In this document: one piece after another, positions 8,347-15,883 of the stretch
How positions within the stretch are numbered: position 1 is the first letter of the stretch
Layout of the letters: each line of letters opens with the position of its first letter
NCBI GenBank assembly: GCA_903880095.1
Contig: CAIRNX010000010.1
Coordinates: 62,001 to 126,000, forward strand
Direction: 5' to 3'
DNA: 64,000 nucleotides
From: an uncultured Micrococcales bacterium
Lineage (GTDB): Bacteria > Actinomycetota > Actinomycetes > Actinomycetales > Microbacteriaceae
Translations under genes and position numbers: made by a program
Notes under the pieces: generated by a model
What the model was told of the DNA's origin: nothing
The model's database searches: none
Seen by the model: only the letters and a program-made list of their open reading frames with translations

Positions 8347-9414
8347 TTATGCCTTACGGTCCCAGAAGCTTGGTCCAACAGGTTCGGTGAAGTCGCTTCT
8401 AGCAACTAGGTAGCCCTCAGCGTCAACCGTGATTGGCAGCTGGGGGAGTGGGCGAGAGGCCGGGCCGAAGATGACCTTGCACTCGTCGGTTAGGTCGAAG
8501 GTCGACTGGTGGCATGGGCAAAGTAGGTGGTGTGTGTGCTGCTCGTAGAGCGCAACCGGGCAACCAACGTGCGTGCAAATCTTCGAGTAGGCAACTATTC
8601 CTTGGTAAGACCAGTCTTTGCGGGCCTCAGATTCCTTCAGGTCGGCTGGGTCTACGCGAACAAGAAGGACCGCGGCCTTTGCCTTTTCTTCAAGCATCTT
8701 GCCGTAGGTTGCATCGTTCTCACCAAGTTCTGCAAGACCTTCTGGGATCACGTGGAAAACCGAACCAACTTGGACGTCTGATGCCTTTATTGGGGTGCCG
8801 CTAGGGTCGCGCATCAACTTGGCTCCGGCACTCCACATGGTGTGCTTTAGCTTGTCTGCTGGGTTCGGACCTAGGTCACGGAAGATGACCAAGCCAGGAA
8901 TCGGGAACAAAGCTAGCGCTCCATAAAGCGAGCGACGGATCAGTTTGCGACGCGAGAAGCCAGACTCCTCGTTGGCGAGCTTGATTACCTCAATGGCAGC
9001 AGCACGGGTCTCTTCGGTGCCACGGGTCTGGTGTCGAGCCTCCGAAACCTCAGCGTCTGGCATCAGCGTCTTGGCCCAGTGCACAGCTCCGATACCGATG
9101 CCGAACATACCAAGGGAAATGCCTAGACCAAGGAACAGCGCGTTGTTGCGAATGCTGTTGAGGTCGAAACCGTAAACACGGAATCCGAAGTATGCCCAGA
9201 TGGCGAAGATGCTGCCAGCGATAGAGATCAAGAACAGTGCTGCGACCTGTCGCGCGGCAGTCTTCTCGTGCTTGACGCTCTTGTCTGTCATACGAACGCG
9301 GTGCGGCTCGATGCCAGGATCGGTGAATTTGTCTGCGTTTACCTTGGCAAGGCCAGCTTCGTACTGGTGTTCGACTTCGTCATGCTTTACGAGTTCGGTC
9401 TTCTTGTCACTCAA
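8347..9414 (-). CDS. qcrA: Cytochrome bc1 complex Rieske iron-sulfur subunit (QcrA)
   Basis: 355 residues, longer than mitochondrial Rieske proteins because of an N-terminal region with three membrane helices (about residues 60-80, 93-115 and 165-182), the actinobacterial form. The 2Fe-2S ligands are Cys280 and His282 (CTHVGC) and Cys299 and His302 (CPCH); Cys285 and Cys301 would form the stabilising disulfide. A twin-arginine-like FSRRKLIRRS precedes the third helix near residue 155. Start TTG at 9414 is supported by GGGAGA at good spacing and by the family N-terminus MSDKK. Confidence 0.95.
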   Translation of the reverse strand: MSDKKTELVKHDEVEHQYEAGLAKVNADKFTDPGIEPHRVRMTDKSVKHEKTAARQVAALFLISIAGSIFAIWAYFGFRVYGFDLNSIRNNALFLGLGISLGMFGIGIGAVHWAKTLMPDAEVSEARHQTRGTEETRAAAIEVIKLANEESGFSRRKLIRRSLYGALALFPIPGLVIFRDLGPNPADKLKHTMWSAGAKLMRDPSGTPIKASDVQVGSVFHVIPEGLAELGENDATYGKMLEEKAKAAVLLVRVDPADLKESEARKDWSYQGIVAYSKICTHVGCPVALYEQHTHHLLCPCHQSTFDLTDECKVIFGPASRPLPQLPITVDAEGYLVARSDFTEPVGPSFWDRKA

Positions 9415-9433
9415 TTGAATTCTCCCTAGAGCC

Positions 9434-10228
9434 TTAGTTCGACTTGGCGCCGAGCCACATGGTAATTAGTACAAGTCCACCCAACATAAAGATCCAGGCG
9501 AAAAGTCCCTCGACGACTGGGCCTAGGTTTCCTAGGTCGTAGCCGCCGATTGACGGGTTGGTCTGCACCTGCTGAAGGTAGGTGATTACGTCGGTCTTAT
9601 CTTCGAGGGTCAGGTTCGAGTTTGAGAACACAGGCATGTTCTGCGGACCGGTAACCATTGCTTCGTAGATGTGTGCAGCGCTGGTGTGGGTAAGTGCCGG
9701 GGCGTACTTGCCGCCGGTAAGTGCTCCACCGGCGCCAACGGCGTTGTGGCACATTGCGCAGTTGATTCTGAAGATTTCGCCACCGCGACTGGCATTGCCG
9801 GTTTTAGCTAGGTACTCAGCGCTTGGTGCAGCAGGGCCAGGGGCTAGTGAAGAAACCCAAGCAGCTAGCGCGTCGATGTCGGCCTGCTTGAACTGAACCG
9901 GCTTCACCTGAAGTTGGGGTCCTGATGCCTGTCCAGGCATGCGCCCGGTCTCTACTTGAAAGAGAACAGAGGCGGCGCCAACGCCGATGAGGCTAGGAGC
10001 GTTCGCGGTGCCCTCTGCGTTCTTGCCATGGCAAGAGGCGCAGTTTGAGAGAAAAAGTTTGTGTCCAGAGTCAACCTGGTCTGAGGTGTAGGAGCTGCCA
10101 GAATCGGTGGGGGTGCTCGCAGTTGCCGCCGCGTACCCGCTACCTGTGATGATCAACCCGGCAGCGATCGCTGCTACCGCTGCCCAAGGCGAACGGCGGG
10201 CGTTCTTAAGCTTCTTAGTCATTGCCAT
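9434..10228 (-). CDS. qcrC: Cytochrome bc1 complex di-haem cytochrome c subunit (QcrC)
   Basis: 264 residues. An N-terminal signal anchor (about 14-36), two c-type haem sites, C63-A-S-C-H67 and C157-A-M-C-H161, and a C-terminal membrane helix (about 240-260). The fused second cytochrome c domain replaces soluble cytochrome c and passes electrons directly to CtaC, the basis of the actinobacterial supercomplex. Distal Met ligands are likely in MPGQ (98) and MPVF. It lies 12 bases downstream of ctaE and 19 upstream of qcrA. Confidence 0.95.
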   Translation of the reverse strand: MAMTKKLKNARRSPWAAVAAIAAGLIITGSGYAAATASTPTDSGSSYTSDQVDSGHKLFLSNCASCHGKNAEGTANAPSLIGVGAASVLFQVETGRMPGQASGPQLQVKPVQFKQADIDALAAWVSSLAPGPAAPSAEYLAKTGNASRGGEIFRINCAMCHNAVGAGGALTGGKYAPALTHTSAAHIYEAMVTGPQNMPVFSNSNLTLEDKTDVITYLQQVQTNPSIGGYDLGNLGPVVEGLFAWIFMLGGLVLITMWLGAKSN

Positions 10229-10240
10229 TTGCTTTCTCGT

Positions 10241-10867
10241 TTATTTCAAGACGTAGATGATTAGGAAGAGACCGATCCAGACGACGTCAACGAAGTGCCA
10301 GTAGTAAGACACGACGATTGCGCTTGTCGCCTCTGCGTGACCGAACTTCTTCGAGAGGTAGGTGCGGCCGATAACGATCAAGAATGCGATTAGACCGCCT
10401 GTAACGTGCAGGGCGTGGAATCCGGTGGTGATGTAGAAGGCGCTGCCGTAGCTGTTGCCGTTTAGGGTGACGCTGTCTTGGATTAGGTTCGAGTACTCCC
10501 AAACCTGGCCAGAAACGAACATGGCACCCATGATGAAGCTCAGGAAGAACCACTCAACCATTCCCCATTTGAAAGGCGAGAGGCCGGTGCGACGTGGCTG
10601 CATGCGCTCTGCCGCGAAAACACCGAACTGTGCGGTGAAAGATGAAAGAACCAAAATGATGGTGTTGGTGAGAGCGAACGGAACGTTCAACTTTTCGACC
10701 ATTTGTGCCCACATCTGTGGGGACTCAGCCTTGAGGCTGAAGTACATTGCGAATAGTGCAGCGAAGAACATAACTTCGCTACCTAGCCAGACAATCGTTC
10801 CAACCGCGGTAGCGCTAGGTCGGTTGATTACTGGGCCTGATTTTGGGTTTACGGTCGTCGCAGACAT
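10241..10867 (-). CDS. ctaE: Cytochrome c oxidase subunit III
   Basis: 208 residues with five predicted membrane helices and the conserved segment FHALHVTGG (near 153) and the terminal [11 protein letters not shown], both typical of haem-copper oxidase subunit III. It is the first gene of the qcr operon, apart from ctaC-D-F, the arrangement usual in actinobacteria. ATG at 10867 has TAGACT six bases upstream and no ribosome binding site, so the operon's mRNA is probably leaderless. Confidence 0.95.
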   Translation of the reverse strand: MSATTVNPKSGPVINRPSATAVGTIVWLGSEVMFFAALFAMYFSLKAESPQMWAQMVEKLNVPFALTNTIILVLSSFTAQFGVFAAERMQPRRTGLSPFKWGMVEWFFLSFIMGAMFVSGQVWEYSNLIQDSVTLNGNSYGSAFYITTGFHALHVTGGLIAFLIVIGRTYLSKKFGHAEATSAIVVSYYWHFVDVVWIGLFLIIYVLK

Positions 10868-10873
10868 GTCTTA

Positions 10874-10879
10874 AGTCTA
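10874..10879 (-). promoter_or_regulatory. -10 hexamer of the ctaE-qcrCAB operon, leaderless
   Basis: TAGACT on the - strand with six bases to the ctaE ATG. Confidence 0.55.
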
Positions 10880-10936
10880 ACCCTTGAGGTTCACTGTTTT
10901 AGGACATCTGGCGCGTTTTGAAGGTATTTTCATGCG

Positions 10937-10942
10937 TAAAAT
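10937..10942 (+). promoter_or_regulatory. -10 hexamer of trpD, leaderless
   Basis: TAAAAT with seven bases to the ATG at 10950. It lies inside the longer open frame (upstream ATG at 10932), which argues that 10950 is the true start. Confidence 0.55.
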
Positions 10943-10949
10943 TGCCGTC

Positions 10950-12014
10950 ATGACATCAAAGCCCACCTGGTCGGGAATTCTGGCCAAATTACTAGCCAAA
11001 TCTGACCTTGACCGGTCGGAGGCTGACTGGGCTATGACCGAAATCATGTCTGAGGAGGCATCTGAGGCTCAGGTTGGCGCCTTTATGCTTGCGTTGCGCT
11101 CCAAGGGCGAAACCGTGGACGAACTCGCGGGCCTTGTCGACGTGATGTTGCGTCAGTGCGTTCTGCTTGAAACCGGTAGCGATGCCGTGGATATCGTTGG
11201 CACTGGGGGAGACCTAGCTGGAACGGTAAACGTTTCTTCGATGGCTGCAATCCTGACCGCAGCAGCCGGTGTGCCAGTGATGAAGCACGGAAGCCGATCT
11301 GCTTCGGGTAAAACCGGCTCGAGCGAGATGCTTGAGGTTTTGGGTGTTCGGCTCGACCTTTCGCCTGAGCGAGTGGCTGAAATCTTTGCCGAGGTCGGCA
11401 TTACGTTCTTCTTTGCCCCCGTTTTTCACCCGGCAATGCGCCACGTAGCCCCAATTCGCAAGCAATTGGGCGTGCCCACCACTTTCAACTTCTTGGGCCC
11501 GCTCGCCAACCCCGCCCAGCCAATTGCTACGTCTCTCGGGGTTGCCAATTCTCGAGTCGCACCGCTGATGGCTGCCGAATTGGCGGCACGCGGCCGTTCT
11601 GCCTTGGTTTTTAGGGGTTCTGACGGCCTTGATGAGCTCACCACCACCGGATCAAGCCAGATTTGGCAGGTTTCTGGGGGAGTGGTTACCGAATTCTCTC
11701 TCAATCCAGCCGATTTGGGCCTCCAATTGGCTTCTTCGGCTGACCTTGAAGGCGGCGACGCACATCACAACGCGGTAGTTGCAAGGGCCGTTCTTACCGG
11801 CAATGCCGAAGGCAAGCTTGCTCGGGTCCGTGACATTGTCTTATTGAACGCGGCCGGTGGCGTAGTTTCCTACAAGCTCGCCAAGAATGCACTCGAGGCT
11901 AATCGCGATCTGACCGAGCGTTTCATTGAGGCGCTAGAGCAGGTTCGTGATGCGCTAGATGACGGGCGCGCGGCCGGCAAACTTTCTGAGTGGACAGCGG
12001 CTACAGCCCTCTAA
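10950..12014 (+). CDS. trpD: Anthranilate phosphoribosyltransferase
   Basis: 354 residues. Transfers phosphoribose from PRPP to anthranilate, second step of tryptophan synthesis. Family signatures in order: GTGGDLAGTVNVSS (PRPP/Mg binding, about residue 86), KHGSRSASGKTGSSE (about 110-124), FNFLGPLANPA (near 180) and the DELTTTG segment near 230. The frame opens at 10884, but the family N-terminus beginning TSKPTWSGIL and the -10 box select ATG 10950. It is unlinked to other trp genes and is divergent from ctaE, the same neighbourhood as in mycobacteria. Confidence 0.94.
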   Translation: MTSKPTWSGILAKLLAKSDLDRSEADWAMTEIMSEEASEAQVGAFMLALRSKGETVDELAGLVDVMLRQCVLLETGSDAVDIVGTGGDLAGTVNVSSMAAILTAAAGVPVMKHGSRSASGKTGSSEMLEVLGVRLDLSPERVAEIFAEVGITFFFAPVFHPAMRHVAPIRKQLGVPTTFNFLGPLANPAQPIATSLGVANSRVAPLMAAELAARGRSALVFRGSDGLDELTTTGSSQIWQVSGGVVTEFSLNPADLGLQLASSADLEGGDAHHNAVVARAVLTGNAEGKLARVRDIVLLNAAGGVVSYKLAKNALEANRDLTERFIEALEQVRDALDDGRAAGKLSEWTAATAL

Positions 12015-12053
12015 GACAAAACAAAGCAGGGAAGTACCGCTAGGAGCCAAATA

Positions 12054-12074
12054 AACATTACTTGACATAATGTT
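12054..12074. repeat. Inverted repeat in the trpD/NUDIX convergent gap
   Basis: AACATTA, seven bases, TAATGTT: a perfect 7-bp inverted repeat. The spacer includes TTGACA (12062-12067), which resembles a -35 box. It lies between two convergent genes, where neither operator nor promoter is expected, and is too AT-rich to be a normal terminator. Function unknown. Confidence 0.4.
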
Positions 12075-12093
12075 CATTATCGGCAATAGGGGG

Positions 12094-12567
12094 TCAGGAA
12101 ACCAGGTGGAGACGCAACTGCTCTGCAAGCCCGTGCGGGCCAACCCGCTCACCACTGGCAATAAGTTCCGAGACACTCCACCAGCGAGCCTCCAGGATGT
12201 CTCGATGCTCTTCGGGAGTCCAAAGTTCATTACTTAGCTCGAAGTCGGTGATTCGAAGCAAATACAAATTGTCCGTATAGGTCTGGTAATGAACTCCGTC
12301 GGCCCAATCCCAACGTCCCGAGGTTTGCCACCAAAGCTCACCGAGTTGTTCTTCGGTGACCATTAGCCCGGTTTCTTCTAGTAGTTCGCGAACTGCGGCT
12401 TCAGGAATCGTTTCTCCGTCATCGATCCCACCGCCAGGAGTTAGCCAGCGCGGTTCTAAGCCGAGTTCAGGGTCGAAATGGGTGTTGATCAAAAAGACCT
12501 GATCTGCGTCATTTACGAGCAAAACACGTGCAGTCGGGCGGTCTTTGACCAGAATTTTGTCGGTCAT
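12094..12567 (-). CDS. NUDIX hydrolase
   Basis: 157 residues with a complete Nudix box: GG-IDDGE-x7-RELLEETGL at about residues 51-72, whose Glu residues bind Mg for hydrolysis of a nucleoside diphosphate linked to another group. Substrate is not predictable. The frame is open upstream, but ATG 12567 overlaps the preceding stop as ATGA and begins with the plausible MTDKILVKDRP, so it is the chosen start and implies translational coupling with the membrane protein gene upstream. Confidence 0.88.
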   Translation of the reverse strand: MTDKILVKDRPTARVLLVNDADQVFLINTHFDPELGLEPRWLTPGGGIDDGETIPEAAVRELLEETGLMVTEEQLGELWWQTSGRWDWADGVHYQTYTDNLYLLRITDFELSNELWTPEEHRDILEARWWSVSELIASGERVGPHGLAEQLRLHLVS

Positions 12568-13157
12568 TTGCGCTTCTTGAGCGGTATGCCAAACAGTTTC
12601 ATCGAGGTTTGCATCAAATAGCCAATGCAAACTGCGAAAATGAGGGTTCCTTCACGAACCTGACCGCCCATCAGCCAACCGAGCGCTAAAACCGTGCCTT
12701 CGTACATGGTTCGAACCAGCCAGAATGGCCAACCAAGTGCCTGCTGGGTTCCGACCATGAGTCCGTCGCGCGGCCCAGAGCCGAATTTGCTTGAGATGTA
12801 CATGCCCGTTGCAAACGCGACGATAAGCATGCCGAGCACGAATTTGGCTACGTTCGCGGCGTAATTATCAAAAACCGGCAGAAAAGGCATCCAGATGTCA
12901 GCAAAAATGCCGATCAGCACGGCGTTAAGAACCGTACCGATGCCGAGACGCTGTTTCAGTGGGATCCAGGCCATCAAAACGAGGACGCTGACAATCACCG
13001 ATGCGATTCCAAAACTGAGATGAGTCTGGTGGCTAATCCCCTGGGCGAACACGTCCCAAGGCGCGATACCTATTTTGGAGTGAACCATCAGCCCGATACC
13101 AAGACCGTAAATGGCTAGGCCAACGTTGAGCTGAATGAACCTCAGAGCGACCTTCAT
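12564..13157 (-). CDS. YczE/YyaS/YitT family integral membrane protein
   Basis: 197 residues with five predicted membrane helices. Two family features are visible: GLGIGLMVHSKIGIAPWDVF near the N-terminus (about 18-37) and the repeated motif FGSGPRDGLM near 124-133, a glycine-rich internal repeat characteristic of this family. Function is not established; transport has been proposed for related proteins. First gene of a two-gene operon with the NUDIX protein. ATG at 13157 has TATTGT seven bases upstream and no ribosome binding site. Confidence 0.8.
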   Translation of the reverse strand: MKVALRFIQLNVGLAIYGLGIGLMVHSKIGIAPWDVFAQGISHQTHLSFGIASVIVSVLVLMAWIPLKQRLGIGTVLNAVLIGIFADIWMPFLPVFDNYAANVAKFVLGMLIVAFATGMYISSKFGSGPRDGLMVGTQQALGWPFWLVRTMYEGTVLALGWLMGGQVREGTLIFAVCIGYLMQTSMKLFGIPLKKRK

Positions 13158-13164
13158 TCGCTAA

Positions 13165-13170
13165 ACAATA
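13165..13170 (-). promoter_or_regulatory. -10 hexamer of the YczE/NUDIX operon, leaderless
   Basis: TATTGT on the - strand, seven bases before the ATG at 13157. Confidence 0.5.
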
Positions 13171-13276
13171 CCTGTGAAAGCACCTTCAATCTGCAACACA
13201 AGGCCTCAAATGGGAACAAAAGCCCCAATTCTGGTGTTTACTAGACGGATTGCCCAAAAGGTATTGAGGAGAACAT

Positions 13277-13639
13277 ATGTCACAGTCAACAATGCGCGGT
13301 ATGCGCCTCGGAGCACAGAGCCTAGAAGCCACCTCCGGAATCGTTTTCTCTGAGCGAAGCGACTACACCTACATCTGCGCCAAGGGTCACGAAACCGTGC
13401 TCACCTTTGCCGCTGAGGCAGAACTCCCCCAGACCTGGCAGTGCAAAGCCTGCTCGGCGGTAGCCACGCTTCAAGAAGGCGGCAAGTCTGTCATTCTTGA
13501 AGAATCAGACGACAAAGGCCCGCGTACCCATTGGGAGATGATTCTCGAGCGTAGAACCCGCGAAGAGCTCGAAGAAATTCTTGCCGAGCGACTAGAGATC
13601 ATTCGCGCACGCCGCGCCAGCGCTAAGGGCGAGGCTTAA
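13277..13639 (+). CDS. rbpA: RNA polymerase-binding protein RbpA (canonical copy)
   Basis: 120 residues. RbpA binds the principal sigma factor and the polymerase and stabilises the open promoter complex in actinobacteria. The N-terminal MRGMRLGAQSLE resembles the start of mycobacterial RbpA; the core has Cys/His positions (CAKGH, CKAC); the basic linker and sigma-interaction region PRTHWEMILERRTREELEEIL (about 87-107) matches the canonical motif closely. GAGGAG precedes ATG 13277 at five bases. It is next to ppm1/lnt, as in mycobacteria and Streptomyces, and overlaps ppm1 by 17 bases at the 3' ends. A second homologue is at 60697-61065. Confidence 0.92.
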   Translation: MSQSTMRGMRLGAQSLEATSGIVFSERSDYTYICAKGHETVLTFAAEAELPQTWQCKACSAVATLQEGGKSVILEESDDKGPRTHWEMILERRTREELEEILAERLEIIRARRASAKGEA

Positions 13640-14336
13640 ACACTCGCCTCAAGCCCCACTTCGTAGTCAGCCATAGTGCCTCGCGCACTATGGCTGAACT
13701 CATTTTTGAGCTGCCGTGCGCGCGTTCTTCAAACAAGATTGGCACCTCAACGATTCGACCTCCGGCTTGGCGTGCCTTCCAGGCGAGTTCAACCTGAAAC
13801 GCGTAGCCGTGGGCCGCAGATCCATTGAGAAGTGGAAGCAAAAAACTTAGCCGGTAAACCCTGAAACCGGCCGTGATGTCTTTGATATTCGCACCAAGAA
13901 TGAACGAGGTGTAAAAGTTGCCGAGCCGACTAATCAGTTTTCGATGCAGCGACCAACCGTGTGAGCCACCACCCTTCACGTATCGTGAACCGATAACTAA
14001 GTCATGGGTCTCGGCAAGGTCTAGAAGTTTGGGTAGGTCCACTCCCCTGTGGCTTCCGTCGGCGTCCATTTCAACGACAAAGTCATAACCGAGTTTTGCA
14101 GCACGTTCAAACCCATCCACATAAGCGCCACCAAGGCCACCTTTGGCTTCGCGATGGGCAACGCTCACTCGGTTATCTTCGGCGGCAATTGAATCTGCGA
14201 TTCGTCCGGTGCCATCTGGGCTGGCGTCATCGACGATGAGTAGGTCAACATCTGAAACATTTGCGAATAGATTTCGCACCGTTTCGGCCAGCGATTGAGC
14301 CTCGTTGAAGGTCGGCATAATCACAAGAGTTTTCAC
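13623..14336 (-). CDS. ppm1: Polyprenol monophosphomannose synthase (GT2 family)
   Basis: 237 residues, GT-A fold family 2. Transfers mannose from GDP-mannose to polyprenyl phosphate for lipoglycan or protein mannosylation. Visible motifs: MPTFNEAQSL (8-17), IVDDASPDGTG with the first Asp pair (34-44), EMDADGSH with the metal-binding DxD (about 88-95), and GSRYVKGG followed by GAN..DITAGFRVY. Start GTG at 14336 follows AGGAGG at five bases and overlaps the lnt stop (GTGA). The two-gene Lnt-Ppm1 arrangement corresponds to the fused protein in Mycobacterium tuberculosis. Confidence 0.92.
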   Translation of the reverse strand: MKTLVIMPTFNEAQSLAETVRNLFANVSDVDLLIVDDASPDGTGRIADSIAAEDNRVSVAHREAKGGLGGAYVDGFERAAKLGYDFVVEMDADGSHRGVDLPKLLDLAETHDLVIGSRYVKGGGSHGWSLHRKLISRLGNFYTSFILGANIKDITAGFRVYRLSFLLPLLNGSAAHGYAFQVELAWKARQAGGRIVEVPILFEERAHGSSKMSSAIVREALWLTTKWGLRRVFKPRP

Positions 14337-15883
14337 TTTCGCCTCCTGGTGAAAATGTTTGAACCAAGCAGCCAGAGGATCAGGCCAATTGAGGTCAAGA
14401 CAGTGATCCAGGTAAGCGGCACTACGACAAACATTGCCGGTGTTTTGCTGGTTCGAAGTGGAACCTCGGTGTTCATAAAACCGCGCGTGAAGGCAGGCAA
14501 GGCAGCAATCTCGGTACCGTCGGCAAGGTAAACAGCCGATGGGCCAACGGTAGAAATGTTTACGAGGCTTCGGCCGGTTTCGATGGCGCGAAGCTTTGCG
14601 ATGGCCAACTGTTGAAAGGCTTCATCGCTCTTGCCGAAATCTGAATTATTGGTTTGCGAGAGAATGACCTCCGCTCCCCCATCAACCAGGTTGCGCGGAA
14701 CATCGTCAACGGCGATCTCGAAGCAGATGAGTGTGCCGAGTTTTTTGCCGTCGACCCTGAAGATTCCATCGCGACTACCAGGTGAAAAGTCGTAGCTCAG
14801 CAAGCCAACCAAGTCGGGCGCAACCTTGCTCCAAAAAGCGCGATCCGGCACATACTCGGCAAAGGGCACCGGCTTGGTTTTGTCGTACCAATCGGTTATG
14901 GCCTTCTCTGGCAGCCAGAGCACAGATGTGTTGTAGAGCTTGTCGCGCTGCGTGACCGTGCCAAAAATTAGCGGGCGGTTGATTTTGTCGACCAAGGTCT
15001 TGAGTGCACGGTAATTGTTCGGGTTTCCGAAAACGTCGAGGTCGACAGCGTTCTCTGGCCAGACCAAAACATCAAAGGGTTCTTTGCTCTCGAGAAGTCG
15101 CTCGGTCGCCAGAATGTGGTTTTTATAAATTCGTCCACTCTCGCGATTGCTGAAAAGACCCGCGTTGGCGTTGCCTTGAGCCGAGGCTATTTTCATGGTG
15201 CCATCTTCGGCCTGCGCGCTGATTGGCAAAATCAATGGCAAAAAGGTGAGCGCCACAACAGAGCCGAAAGCCACACCAACATGCCTGAGGCTTGGCTTCA
15301 GAATCAAGAGTTCGATGGCGAAGACGACGACAAAAACGATGAGCAGATCGGCTAACGGCATGCCCCCGAGCCAAACCAATCGGGCTATAGGGGTTTCGGT
15401 TTGTGAAGAAACTAATCGCGCCCAAGGGAATCCCCCATAGGGATAATTGCCCGAGAACCATTCGCGTGTCACCCAAAAAATGGCAGCTACCGTTGCCGTG
15501 CAGGTGACAAATCGCAAACCGCTCAGCTTGTTCTTAAGCTTTGAAACCACAGCTGATCCGGCACCGAAGAAGACTGAAAATATTAGGGCCTGAAGAAGCG
15601 ACAAAGCGATTAACGGTTCTGGGCCGAGATACATCGAGAGCCAAAAGATTTGGCTTGCAAAGAATGTAAAGCCCGCGATTAGTCCAACGAGTGCCGCCCG
15701 CCAAAACTTGAGCCCGCGACCAGACAGGTAAATCAGCGCGAGCATCGGAAACATCAACGGCCAGATACCCAGTTTCGGAAACACGAGGTAGGCAATGCTG
15801 CTGCCGAAAAGCGCGACGAGAAGCCGCAGTGCAAAGCGACCCTTAGTTGAAGTAGGAGTAGGCAACGATTCCACGTTTGACAC
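14333..15883 (-). CDS. lnt: Apolipoprotein N-acyltransferase
   Basis: 516 residues. Adds the third acyl chain to the N-terminal Cys of lipoproteins such as CtaC (3086) and the FKBP lipoprotein (21608). N-terminal half has about six to seven membrane helices; the nitrilase-like domain follows with the catalytic triad visible as Glu277 (WPENAV), Lys335 (YDKTKPVPFAE) and Cys387 (LICFEI); a final helix is at about 488-508. Start GTG at 15883 lies inside the 3' end of helY (41-base overlap) without a clear ribosome binding site, so translation is probably coupled; a second GTG nine bases further in is an alternative. Confidence 0.92.
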   Translation of the reverse strand: MSNVESLPTPTSTKGRFALRLLVALFGSSIAYLVFPKLGIWPLMFPMLALIYLSGRGLKFWRAALVGLIAGFTFFASQIFWLSMYLGPEPLIALSLLQALIFSVFFGAGSAVVSKLKNKLSGLRFVTCTATVAAIFWVTREWFSGNYPYGGFPWARLVSSQTETPIARLVWLGGMPLADLLIVFVVVFAIELLILKPSLRHVGVAFGSVVALTFLPLILPISAQAEDGTMKIASAQGNANAGLFSNRESGRIYKNHILATERLLESKEPFDVLVWPENAVDLDVFGNPNNYRALKTLVDKINRPLIFGTVTQRDKLYNTSVLWLPEKAITDWYDKTKPVPFAEYVPDRAFWSKVAPDLVGLLSYDFSPGSRDGIFRVDGKKLGTLICFEIAVDDVPRNLVDGGAEVILSQTNNSDFGKSDEAFQQLAIAKLRAIETGRSLVNISTVGPSAVYLADGTEIAALPAFTRGFMNTEVPLRTSKTPAMFVVVPLTWITVLTSIGLILWLLGSNIFTRRRK

